Assembly: GCF_015706575.1 (NCBI RefSeq) | Contig: NW_024037069.1 | Span: 39,143,315 to 39,207,314, forward strand | Length of the DNA: 64,000 nucleotides | Direction of reading: 5' to 3' | Source: Patiria miniata | Taxonomy: Eukaryota; Echinodermata; Asteroidea; Valvatida; Asterinidae | In this document: positions 47,454-59,640 of the stretch, one piece after another | How positions within the stretch are numbered: position 1 is the first letter of the stretch | Layout of the letters: every line of letters begins with the position of its first letter | Notes under the pieces: model-generated | The model's input: the letters and a program-made list of their open reading frames with translations, nothing else | What the model was told of the DNA's origin: nothing | Databases searched by the model: none | Program-made: the position numbers and the translations under genes

Positions 47454-47714
47454 CAATCGGGATAACAAGACAAAATAAGTTTGCGGTAGCACCATGTGGA
47501 TAAATCTCTTTTGTGAGTATGTGTGGTTCTGAAAAGAACCGGAGGGACTCAACGTTTCGAACAGTACTGTTCAAAACGTTGAGTCCCTCCGGTTCTTTTC
47601 AGAACCACATATACTCACAAAAGAAATTTATCCACATGGTGCTACCGCAAACTTATTTTGTCTTAGTATCTTTCCACCATGCAAACCTTCAAATCTCATC
47701 AATCAGGATAACAA
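47454..47714. mobile_element. foldback element 2 with histone-type 3' stem-loops
   Basis: Arms of about 97 bp meet at a perfect centre (GAACAGTACTGTTC, midpoint 47565/47566). GGTTCTTTTCAGAACC lies at 47591-47606 on the plus strand and at 47540-47525 on the minus strand. CACAAAAGAAA follows 9 nt after the plus stem-loop, and CACAAAAGAGAT takes the matching place on the other arm. A direct repeat CAATC(G/A)GGATAACAA, 15 bp with one mismatch, flanks the element (47454-47468 and 47700-47714). The right end again has an unpaired tail with CATGCAAACCTTCAA, homologous to foldback element 1. Confidence 0.82.
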
Positions 47715-48574
47715 CAGTAAGGGGCTTTGATACGAGGGGTGATGGATAAGTTCGTGGCCTAAGGTAGAAGGAGATGAGCTGTACAGTTTTGACTGATATT
47801 GTGTGTAGTTCAACTTGTTGAATGATTACACAGAAAGTTTGAAGTTATTATCTTTTCTTGTTTTCTTTTCTGTTACAGATAATTAAACCTTGACAAATCT
47901 GTTTCTGATCAGGTCCAAGAAGCTTCGGGACCCAACGAGCTGACACCTTGGACATTTGGACACGATGGTTGATTTTTTTTCCATTTTTTTCCCTCCATTT
48001 TCAAGGTTTAATTCTCAGGAACTGCAAGTCTTTATAATGGAGCTCACGAACAGACTACAGCTATTACGGCCAGGTCAAAGTCATCATGAATGTACCGGTA
48101 CATGTAAATGTGAATGCAAATGGGCGACATCAAACTCTGAGCATGTTCAACACCGGCAAATTTCGACAAAACAGACTTCATGACATCAAAATTCACTAAA
48201 TATTTGCACTTCAATTCGTCTCATGCATGAATTGGCCTTCATAACTTGCAAGGACAAAGGTCTCACACGCTCAACCTACTTCCTTGTCTGAGATGGATGG
48301 TTATGGATGGATGAATAATGTCCTTCGAGCAACAGGCTTCATTTTGCAGAAAGTAGGCTAAATTGCCTTTGCGTAGATTTTGATGACCCAATTTTGCAAA
48401 TTTTCACGATCGTCATCCGCTGGCATCTTTTTTTTCTCGCCGGCTCCAAGTAACCAAGGTTACAAACTGCGGGCTATAAGCCTTGCCATTTCACCAGGCC
48501 GACCAATTTAGACCAATTACAGGTAGGCATTAAAGGCTCCGGGGTTGGGTAATGGTAGGATCGGGTGTAGCTGA

Positions 48575-48870
48575 GACGTGCACTTTCAAGCGCAGTTGTG
48601 TATTCAGCAATTACAGATGGATAAGCACTGTCTGTACTAAAGCGCCCTCTGGTGATTGCAATCAGAAAACGACAGGCAAAGGTGCAGTGTCAGAACCACT
48701 GTATATTCAGCAATCACACATGGATAAGCACTGTCTGCACTGAAGCGCCCTCTAGTGATACTTATCAGAGACTGGCAGGCAAATATGCAGTTTGCAAGAG
48801 TGTCTGTGTTTTCAAAAATCCCACAGGGATAAACAATGTCCGATTTCAAATAAAGCGCCCTCTTATGATA
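48575..48870 (+). repeat. tandem repeat, ~105-bp unit, 3 copies
   Basis: AAGCGCCCTCT anchors lie near 48641, 48744 and 48854. Units share ATTCAGCAATTACA-ATGGAT, AAGCACTGTCTG, AGCGCCCTCTGGTGAT and CAGGCAAA. The third unit is the most diverged. Confidence 0.88.
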
Positions 48871-49786
48871 CCAATATTTAAAAAAAAAGGCGAAAGAATC
48901 TAAAACATTGGCAGAGATTTTATACCATTTCAAAGAGACTATTTCTGAGCGGTGGAGTGGCGGTGGGCAGTATTAAAATGACATTTACATGTAATTCAAG
49001 TTTATTTACATAATGTTGAAGCAGGATGGTGTGAACATGTAAATTGAGCTAAAGCCACACTAGAATCTCTCATGTGAAAATCACTAATCTTGCTGCCAAA
49101 TTCATTTTACATGTACACATATATATTATCCCCCCAGAAAAATTTCACAGTTGGCAAACCAACAGCAGAGGTACAGGACACCAGTGATGAGAGAACTAAT
49201 GCAAGTCTATGGTTTATTGCGGGGTAGCTATTGTACATGGACGTGAATACAATTATTCGAGAGGGTCGGGGAGGATGATTCTATTCAAATTGTAGCTCTA
49301 AGCACAAATTCTACAAGTTTAATTGCCAATTTACATGTATGTTTCAATGTTGCTTTGTGCTGTCGGTGATTTCAGGTCAAGACCAGTTTATCGCTGCTGT
49401 CTGATGCAAAGATAATATGATGTAATTTTTATGTATGCGTTGTATATCCTACATGTAGGTCTGCTACGGTAATTTATGGGATCAAGTGACATGTATGTTC
49501 TTTACAAGGTTGCTGTCTACAATGTAGCTACTCGTAGAGGTAATCGACACCACTTACAAAACAAATATACATGTATGTGTGTTTTTTGCCGATTCTAGAA
49601 ACAATACAATAAATCTGAAGCAAGATATTAAAAAATTAACCTGTCAAAATTCAGTAGATATACTTTTTTTTAAATGCATCTTCATTTTTGTCAACATACA
49701 CTGTGTACCGGTATACACCCTAAGCAAAATTCTTGCTGCACTAGCGGGGGGGAGTTGGTAACTTTGTTTAATTACACATGATTTTT

Positions 49787-49788
<2 letters not shown>

Positions 49789-49841
<53 letters not shown>
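49789..49841 (+). repeat. poly-G tract of 53
   Basis: An uninterrupted run of 53 G followed by TGGGGGGAGGGGG. It creates a poly-proline frame on the minus strand that is not a gene. Confidence 0.9.
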
Positions 49842-49842
<1 letters not shown>

Positions 49843-52800
49843 GGGGGGAGGGGGTTGTTTTGATTTTTTGGGGATGGGTTGCTTGTTTGTTTCTTACTTA
49901 CTAGTATTTTCTTTTCCTTGGATGCACAAGATTCAAATTTGATTCTATCTTCCAAATGCATTCTTGTCTCTAATGTGTGCCAGTTTGAGCAAATATCAGC
50001 TCGGGCGTTAGCAGAAGAATTAATCTGACCCTCAAATGTCACTCACAGTGTACACTGTAGCATCATCAGGGACAAGTCACCATGAAAAATAAACAATGCA
50101 TAAAATTGTGCAGGTAGAACAAGTACGAATTGTGTTTCTTGCTGGCATGCAGATTCTGGCGTGGGGGGGGGGGGGGAGTTTCAGCATCACAGGGCTCTAA
50201 CCAAATACTTCCTTCCTTGGCCAATACAGGAAATATCAACCAGTCCGCTATCGTATTGCAGAGGTCACCGATTGGGACAATTCACCTGTGTGGCCTTCTC
50301 GGGTACAGGAAGGCGTGACAGCTAGCAGTTTGTCAATCGGGACAAATACTTCTCACTCACGGATATGTGTTACTGAAGATACATACAGGTGGCAGTAGGC
50401 ACTAAATTCGGTCCATGTTGGGAGCAGTAACTATTGAAAAACAGTTTGGTGTTGTTTTCTCGCGATGGTTTGGACTGCACAATTGCAAGGAAATAATAAT
50501 TCCTCTTCTCTTGAAAATGACAGCATACCAGGTGCAACGATTTCACAGGATGCTTATGATACTATCTTTCACTTACAGTCAAGTAGGACATTTCATAATA
50601 GTTTCATTTTTTTTGCTTTGTTTACAAATGGCATCAATTACCGTTTACTTCATTTTCAGTCTTTTGTGTTGACATTTTGAATGGTTTCAAGACCATTTTT
50701 GTTTTCATGATATTTATGCTAAAAAAAATTCCATGGCATTATCAAGGTAAAAATAGTAAACTTTGGTGGAGGCTTCAGTGTACAATGACTCCTGAGCTGA
50801 AAACAAAAAAAATCTAGAAAAAAAAGTTGATTTTTAAATTTTATTCCAAATGAGGTACAAGATAGCCAACTGATAAGTGAATTTTAAATAGGGCTGGCTC
50901 AATGACGGCCATCTCTGTAGGAGAACTGCAACTGCGTATTTTACACAATCATGCACAAATTGCAGTGTTGAAAATGTTCCAAACATGCGCGCTTGTTGCT
51001 CAAAATGTGTTCGAAATATGACGCAGCCGATGCGCGTTATGCAAGTTGACGCTCAAAATGCCGGTATACGTGGATGGCCTGTAGGAAATGACGTCATTTG
51101 AAGGATACCTATTGCATTGTTTAATTGACCTACATTCTCTTTAGGTTGATCATCCACCAGATCTTATGTACATGTACAATCTAGTCTACCTGTATAAGTG
51201 CGCTGTGCGTCTGCGTGTTACTCCTCAAAATGTAAATAATACATGTAGCAATACCTGATTACTGATACGTCCTCATACATGTGCATGTACATGTGCAGTC
51301 AAAGTTTACAAGATAAGGCTGAAAACTCTACAAGATACAGGAGGAAACTTTCAGCCATCGCAAAAATATACATGTATTCCAATATTACGTTATTCTATTT
51401 GTATAAACCTTTGGGAATTCCAATGCAGAAAAAAAGAGGCAAGAGTGTTTTTTTTTGTTATTCGTGCCGTGGCTGATGTCATTTTTCTCGTTCCTGCATC
51501 TGCCGACTGTGTGTTTCCGCCAACATCACTCTGCACGCCGACAACCTAATTCTGATCGCTGCACCTGCTTCGCGCAAAAGCACAAAAGCCTCAGGTGTCT
51601 GTGGGTCTTGTCTCCGTGAACCAGTTAAAAAACACTGGTCACCCGCTCGCAATCAAACCAGAACCTACATATATCTGACTGTCACAGATGTCAACCTAGC
51701 CCACGGACGAGCGAGCTCCTAGAACTGTTTTTTAATATGCTCTCTGTCCACAAACTGTTTGGCAGCGAGTGTGTGGGATTGTCCCTGGAGCATGCCGCAA
51801 GCACAATGAGGAGACTTAGGACAACAGGGGGGGGGGAGTGGGATGGTGCTGGGTGAGGACGACCCCCGCTCCCCTCAGGCCTCGTGAGTGGACAGCGGAT
51901 CTAATGAAGCATGGACTGTGACTTCATGTTTCCACGCCGTCAATGTTATGACACGGCCCGCTTCTGTGAGGTGCAAGTGGGGGGGGGGGGGAGAGGAGGT
52001 GCAAGTAGGGGGGTGGGGGGATTCTGAAGGTAGTTCTTCACCACCTCTTCGTTTTGCTGTTTATTGAGATGCTGGTCTGAGAAGGGAAGGGCGGTATGTG
52101 AAGGGTCGTTGTGTGGGTTGATCTCTGGAGGGATGAGATCTCTTAGATTGGTTTGGAAAGTCCCTCAAGGAAGGCTCTGCAAAATAGCAAGCACACTTCC
52201 TCCCTTAATGGCTCTTTCTGTCAACTTGATAACTATATAATCCAATTGACAATATGTTTCTATTGATTTATTTAAAACCAATTGATAATTGATTTTTTTT
52301 AAGAAAATGATGTGCAATAAGTTTTATTTTTGTTTACTTCTTGAGAGAAATGGTGATTGCAATGATAGAAATTCATGTCTATCAGAATATTGATGTCAAC
52401 AATGAATATCAGGAAACAAAATTACCTTTCCTTCTGGAAGGAACCTTGAGAAATTATCTCAAGTAACAAGTGATGGTACGGAATACGCTTAACAAGCCTA
52501 TTTGAACTTAGAGTGTTTTGATGCTGAATCAACGAAAGAAATACAGCTGAGAAAGCTATCTCAGAGACAATACCAAGTTATCTATTTCATTAACTTAATT
52601 TTCAGTTGACATAATGTGTATCACAAGTATCAATTGAAATGGGCTCCCCATGTCTACCCGCACTATGGACCTTCTTCTAGATATGAGAGTCATTCTCGCA
52701 ATCTGCGCAGTGCCCATAATGTCTGCCTGCTGCGTACCAGGACTTCTCGTTTCAGAAATAGTCCTATTCATTATTTTGTTAATTTATTAAATAGGTAGTT

Positions 52801-52995
52801 GCAGTATGTTTCTGTGTAAAATATTGGTGGTTAATTTATGTCCCAATGAATCTTTAAATGCAGCTTTCATTTTCGATAAGTTGATTATTTTTAATGTAAA
52901 TTAATCTTGTAATTTTAATGTTTTTTCTTGCAATTGTAATTTTTACTGTAATTTGGCCTTTGGCTACGAGTGTAAAAACAATAAACCAAACTACG

Positions 52996-53019
52996 GTATC
53001 TATCTATCTATCTATCTAA
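52996..53019 (+). repeat. TATC microsatellite
   Basis: GGTATCTATCTATCTATCTA followed by TCTA, about 5-6 units. Confidence 0.9.
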
Positions 53020-53786
53020 TTATAAATTTTTCATTTTTTAAAGCAAAATTTGGAAGCGAATAACTTGCCAGCTACACTGATAAACCTCTTTTAAAATTCA
53101 GCCGTTGCGTTCTTGCCCTTGCTCTAAACATCCTTTGCATAACCGTGATCCCTCCCCCCCCCCCACTTCCCCCCTTAAGGTCATGGCCCACAGCATCCCA
53201 CGGTTAGAGATGTTAATCGTCTTTAGATGCCCAGAGCTGATAAGAGAGAAGACATATGCTCTGATTATTACTGACGACTTCCTCTCTAATCAGCTTGCCC
53301 GGCTCCGCGCTGTTTGTGTAGCGCTGTTGACAGTGCGTGCAGAGTGACCGTGGGCTTTTCAAGATCGAGCTTGAATTCGCAAATACCTGTAGTAGTAGGA
53401 GGTGTGAGCAATGGGCCCCGTTTTGTGGAGCTGCCCATGTGTGTGCACACGTGAGTATTGCGGCGCAAGGAAGAGGGTTTTTTTGGAGGGCTTGCAGCAC
53501 ATTGGTGGATGCACTTATGAGTCTTCCAAAACCGGGGAAATGATGGAATGAAATTGTCTTGATGATTGGAGTTCAACCTAATTGACCACAATCATCTGCC
53601 ACTCAAATAAGAGAACTAAAAGTCACGGAGAAAGGAAAGTGTTTCATTAAATAGGATTTTACAACATGTACATGAATGATAAAGTGTGGCAACGGTACAT
53701 GTAAATTATAATGACATACACTCCACATGTGCTAAACCCCCAAACCACGCCCACCCCCTGCATATATCTAAAATTAGAAATTGTTT

Positions 53787-54351
53787 TTAAAGGTAGGGTA
53801 AACCATTTGTCATATGCACATTTTTTTCGTTTGAAGCAATGAAATTGCTAAAAATCTAAAGACGGGTGCTTAACAACTAACCTGATGAAGTTTTAGTTCG
53901 AGGAATGCTGTATATTCTAAGAAAACAATATTCTAGGATCTCGATTTCAATTCAAAAGTTGCAGAGTCATGTTTTTAATTGCGCCCAAAATCAGCGTTCG
54001 GGACACGATCTCATTCAGCTGATTGCAGCTACCGGTACGCGATGTCACGTACTGAACTGACGAATTATAGCAACCGCTTGCGCGTGTGCGTCGCATCAAT
54101 GCTTGCGCGCACCCATTCACAGATGCGCTGAATTTCAAACCAACCACTAACAGTAATTTCCAAAAATGCGGCACTCGACGCATCTTTGGAAATGGCCTTC
54201 TTTATTGTTTGCTTCAAAATGAAAGCACGCCAGAAAGAATAGTTTCACAGGCAGTTTAGTGCCATTACTATCTCTAAACCAAGTAATTTTTTCAACAGTA
54301 TTTTCGTCAGTTACTTTTTGGATAGCTGCAAATGATATACTCTACCTTTAA
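53787..54351. mobile_element. TTAA-flanked MITE, family B, best copy
   Basis: TTAA-AGGTAGGGTAAACCATTTG at the left and CAAATGATATACTCTACCT-TTAA at the right give an inverted repeat of about 20 bp with TTAA target duplications. The body 53791-54347 shares the ordered segments of the copies at 39887, 44852 and 63714, including GAATTATAGCAACCGC and TTTCCAAA-ATGCG repeats. It is non-coding. Confidence 0.8.
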
Positions 54352-54689
54352 TTACGTGTACCGGTATATATCATTTACGTGTAGTTTATCATGTGGGGAG
54401 CAATTGCGTTCAATTAACAGATTTGTTTTAAGTTTGAAAAGTCAAAAGTGCTTTCAACGGGCCAGTGTTTTCATCAACTTGAATCTAGAGTTATATTAAT
54501 GATTTCAGCTTATTTGATCAAAGAAAAAAATTGTACACTTTTCAAACATTGTATGTGTTAATGTTCTGTTATATCCAAGAGGACACAAATAGGTTTACAG
54601 CAGAACTTATTCATTCATACTTTGCCATTCAGCCTGGACAGCCCACGAAAGTCTTTCAATTAATTTCTTGTGGGTTCCCATGGTACCGT

Positions 54690-54872
54690 AGATGAGAAAG
54701 AAAATGATGGTTTAAAAGGTGGGAGGAAAACCCCCATAAGACATTCCAGGGAAAAGCCAGGAAATCGGAGCTCTAGGGACAGAAACCCAAGCCACAGGCC
54801 CCGGGCAGGATCTGAACCCGGCTCCGAGCAGGTGAAGAAAGTACCACTACGCCAACACGATTCCTGGAAACC
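54690..54872 (-). mobile_element. tRNA-derived SINE
   Basis: On the minus strand TTCCAGGAATCGTGTTGGCG TAGTGGTAC contains an A box (TGGCGTAGTGG) and, at 54819-54808, a B box (GGGTTCAGATCC). It is followed by a GC-rich body with TCCGATTTCCTGGC and GGGGGTTTTCCTCCCACC, a motif common in the bodies of tRNA SINEs from marine invertebrates. The 3' border is uncertain. Confidence 0.65.
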
Positions 54873-55153
54873 TTGACAAGATAATTAACTAATAACTAAC
54901 CACAATTGACGGTGGGAAAAAAATGAAGACTAACTGCAATTAATGGGATGTACGGCACAGAAACCGGAATAAAGCACTACAGAGCCTGGGTAATAGTATG
55001 CTTAGCGTACATCCCTCCCCCGTATTGTTTGCTCTCTGCAGAGGGGATGCGAATGATAGGGCTTTCGGTCTGACAATGTGAGGGGGTTGCACAAGATGAC
55101 CAATTTTGCATTTAGGAAGACTTGTGAGATTTGAATAGAATTTGGTATGCTCT

Positions 55154-55545
55154 GGGAATAGCTTTTTAAAACTATACTTAGGCTTGCCTAATTTGTTTTC
55201 CTGATGAGCTCAAGGGCTTCGCAATAAAGGCAGGCAATGAGTACACCACCATCTTTTCCTCAAAAAACAGTGGTTTAAGTGGTCAGAAATTGCCTCAGAT
55301 TGCACCACAGAGCATCTATAATCCAAAAAAATTTCGGAGCCCTTTAAGCGGGAATAGCTTTTTAAAACTATACATAGGCTTGCCTAATTTGTTTTCCAGA
55401 TGAGCTCAAGGGCTTCGCAATAAAGGCAGGCAATGAGTACACCACCATCTTTTCCTCAAAAAACATTGGTTAAAATGGTCAGAAATTGCCTCAGATCGCA
55501 CCACAGAGCATCTAGAATCTAAAAAAAATCGGGGCCCTTTATGCG
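55154..55545 (+). repeat. tandem duplication, 196-bp unit, 2 copies
   Basis: Units begin GGGAATAGCTTTTTAAAACT at 55154 and 55350 and run through GGGCTTCGCAATAAAGGCAG, CACCACCATCTTTTCCTCAA and AGAGCATCTA. The second unit ends TCGGGGCCCTTTATGCGGGC CCCGA, which contains a GC-rich hairpin. Similarity is about 90% by eye. Confidence 0.92.
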
Positions 55546-56061
55546 GGCCCCGAAACCCCACGCTGTAATTATTTGGGACGCCTTTTTGGGGGACCAAAGT
55601 TTTGTTTGCACCCCCCCCCCCAAAAAAATTGTGTTCTGGATACGCCCTTGGATGAGCTAGAGCTTTTTGGGGGGGGGGACTTTTTTTTACTCAAACTTGG
55701 ACACACTGCCTTCTGACAATGATCAAAACAAACCTTCATTTCTACGTTCAACTGTGCAAAACAAAGGCTCGTTCGGCTGTTAAGAAGGTCTACATGTACG
55801 TCATGTCGACGATCCGTGAAAGTCCTGAGTGGTCATGTCTGCTTTGATTACTCTGACAGGCGTGAACACTGACAATGACTTAAATGCCACACCAACAGAA
55901 AGGCGCCATATATGTGTAATTTAGCAGCCTTTGATTACATCATACGCTCGATGATGCCTGCTAAATATTTTTCGGTTTGGCGTGCCTGGTTATTTGCTTC
56001 AGATGTGCACGTAATTAATGGCATACAGGTCCAAGTCATCACCCTTTTCCGGTTTTTTGTT

Positions 56062-56088
56062 CCCCCCCCCCCCCCCCCCCCCCCCCCC
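56062..56088 (+). repeat. poly-C tract of 27
   Basis: An uninterrupted C run between TTTTTTGTT and GCAAAAAAAA. Confidence 0.9.
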
Positions 56089-56100
56089 GCAAAAAAAAAA

Positions 56101-59100
56101 TAAATGTGCATACATACGTACTTTTAATAGTACCTTTGTGAAAACATTGCTGATGTACGGTTCATACATACATGCACACTGATGGTTGAGTGTAATACTT
56201 GTACAAACTCTCTGCAGCCATTGAGCAAAGACAATATCCAAACTTCATTTAAACACTTGTTACTGAACCAGATTTTCAAAAGGTACATTAACACAATTTG
56301 CCTGTTTAAACTCATTTAAACTCATTAACTTTTCAATTTGTATCTTAGTTATACATGTATATTCTGTTTCCCACGTACTACATGCATACATGTACGGTAT
56401 GTATAAACTCTGCAAAATGTCAAAACAAAATTTGTTTCCGAGACAAAATTTTATGTGTAAGTTCAGTGATCAGAGCTCTGGTCAATCTTCCAAGAACACC
56501 ACATGTACGTCGCAAACAATTTAAAATTCAAGGGACTCCAGTGATCCGTAGCTTCTCCATATAACGTCAATGACTTCTCCAAACACAAAATTGTGCATCA
56601 GTGTACTGTTTTCCAAATAACATCTTTTTAAGCTCCGGTCCTTTCCTCTCATCGCGCCATTGACGAAGCGGTGCCCCAGCACCAAGTGGTTCTGCACCCT
56701 GGATAGAATTACGGTCACTGCTCTCGGTACGATCCCGGCTCATGCTCATAGTACGCCGCGGAGCGCAGAACTCTACGACAGCAACGTATAAATACCGCCG
56801 AATAGAGAAGAAACAACCAGACTGATGAGTCGCGAGGGATATTGGATTACCGCAATCCGCGACTAATGAGTTTCACGAACATCATGCACGCCGCACTGAA
56901 TTTCAATATATACATGTACTATATAATCTCCTCAGTGCCAATTCCATGTACCTATAAGGTTTATGTTCAGAATATGATTTATCTTAAGCCGAACCTTTTT
57001 CAAGTTAAAGTCGTATCACCCATGGCTTAAACATTTTGTACGTGTACTACACGTAGGGCTCTACCTGATAAATCATTCGTGGGGAAGTGGAAGCAATCAT
57101 CTGCCGCATTTTGACTGGCAAGGCTTTAATCAACGCGGAGGTTTAAATTACATGTATGTAAACAGTGCTGTACCCTGAACTATGTTCAATTAATATCATG
57201 TACATACATAGACTTGTAGCATTTGATGAAAATCCACATTTTATGTGCTTGTTACTGAATCAATGTACGTCGTTATTTACTGGGAAAAAAAACACATCAA
57301 TGACAAGACACTTGCATAAACCAGGGCATGCCTTAAACGTCCAATTAAAAAAGGGCCCAAACTTTTGCATCTTAATTCTATTACATGTAATTTTAGGGTA
57401 CACCACAGATCCTTCGACAGGGCATTAAAACTTGTTATTGGCTCAACAGATTTGTATATATATTAGAAATCAAGGAAAAAGCTGCATTTATGAATATGAT
57501 TTTTGAACATGGCACTTAAGAATCCAAAATGTCTTAATTCTCAAATTTCATAAATTGGCCTTTTTATCTGGACATGTACAAAATGTATATTTAACAATGT
57601 ACTCGTTGGCCGTGTTCATCTACATGTACATACACAAGTAATTCTGAACAAATATTACCAGTAGATGAAAATACAATCTTCACATGTGCCCACAATTCAA
57701 ATTTCATTTTATTCCAAATTTTCCACACTGATTAGTAATTGCAGATAAGATTTCAGACCATCTTCTAACAAGAAAACTATTTAATAAAAAATACAGACAA
57801 TTACAGGGGGACTTTGCTAGCTTGCAATTTAGCATCAATTATGGATTCATGATAAGTAATGCCATGTGCTGCCTGAGTCATTACAGAGCTACTAATCATG
57901 GACATTTTGAGATTCCTGTCAGCACATCTTTCATTGAAAACAAAAATGCTTCCGATTATATGCAGTGCTCGTCATTCAGTAGGCGGCCAGCAAACATCAA
58001 TCTGCAGGGGCCTAGTTCCTCCATTAGTCTGGCCGGAAAACTGTCCAGCCCCTTTATTCCTACATGTATGCCTCAATTATCCCAAAAACAGACTCAGCCG
58101 GAAAAAAAAAAAAAAATCAAGCAACAGTACCGACGACGCCAACATGCACGCAGCCAAGTCGAGCCGGCTGTTCAGAGAGACGACATTCATGAGTGGGCAT
58201 ATTCACATGAGAGAGACCCATCTATCAACCTAGAGACAGTGCGGTGAAGGGTTTTGAGTCGACCGTCCTCACATTATTAAGTGCATATCACTCCCGGCAC
58301 GCTGAGGGGGGTTCTATTACGACGTGACTTCCGTTTTCCCCCTCCTTCCCTATTTCGTTCTGCGACTATGAAATCTGCATGGCAAGCTGGGTTCCACTCC
58401 CCCCAAATGTGCCCATGGCCAGGATGACTTAACTTAGCTGTCTATGTTGATAATGTTAACATTGTTGTCCTTTTTTTTCCCTTCAATATCATCCCTAACC
58501 CTCCGAGATCTTTAAAAATTGATCAGAATTTTGAGGACTTGACTGGAATGGAAAAACAAATAGAGCCAAGCCTCTACAATACAGTACCTCAGGCCTGAAA
58601 GCTAAAGTGCGAAGAGTGTGCCACTGAGTTTTTGCACAAAAGGGGGATTTTTTGAGGATTACATGTAAAGGAAGTTCCTGGCAAAGAAAATACCAGAGAG
58701 CAAAAATGAATAGAGAAGGGCATAATAAAGTAGTATAACTTGTTGGAAAGAATGAAGAAATGTTACATGTACAAAAAAAAATCATTTGCATTTTTGTAAT
58801 GCTCACTTGGATTCAAACATGTATGAACAAAATACATTATGTTCAATGTACATGTATGCCAAGCTTGTAATAATACATGTACATTTTTGCGTTTAGACGG
58901 TATATACATGTACTTCACGCTATTACATGTACGTGAATGCAAAGCGCACATTTGACATCACAAAGCATTGCCTGCAAAATTCACTGAAGTTGAAATGTGT
59001 TCACCTTTTGCGAAAACTTGTGGTGACATCAAAATTTTGCGTTGGCTTTCGCGATGAGTATTAACCGGCCTTTATACTTCAATCAAACCGTCAGATGTGC

Positions 59101-59640
59101 ACACAGCATTTAAATGCATTCAGACTGTCATCTCAGATGACAGGTATTTTAAGAAGAGGTTTTTCCAGTTGTTTGGGGGAAATTGATCAAACCAGGGGCA
59201 AACATTTATCAGCTCGGTCTGACATGTCAATAAAGGACGGCACGATGAAAGCCCCGGTATCTGGTACTCACACTGTCAGCGACGGTTTAATAAAAACGTC
59301 ACTTAGATCTTTCTTCTTCTCGGCCAAATTGTATGGGTATAGGCCTACACTGCGTTATGGTGAAGTTTTTTTATTGTAAGGCAAATTAGGACCGAGTTAC
59401 AGGGACTTTCTGCTGTCCCCACGGCATTTTCGGTCCCCACAAATACCTCGTACAGACGAGCATATTGCATGTCCCCACAACTACGGAACAAGAATGTGTG
59501 GAGCTGCTGGATGCAAGAATTAGCCAAGCTTGCAAAAATGTTTGCTGATTAAAAACAGATTATCGGCCAACATGTAAAGGGATTGCATGCGCACAGGTAC
59601 TCCCTCAATGGTTAAAAGAGAGCATTGGAGAAGACCACTA
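56101..59640. other. intron segment rich in ACATGTA palindromes
   Basis: No exon, SINE or transposon end was recognised. ACATGTA is strikingly frequent, with seven occurrences in 58660-58930. The 141-codon frame at 57822-58247 has no recognisable domain. Confidence 0.5.

Noticed and set aside
49644-50042. 132-codon frame with a poly-proline stretch
   Set aside because: The long Pro run is the G53 tract read on the other strand; the rest has no recognisable domain.
57822-58247. 141-codon frame
   Set aside because: No domain, includes an A-run encoding poly-Lys, and its first codons lie in AT-rich intron; likely chance.
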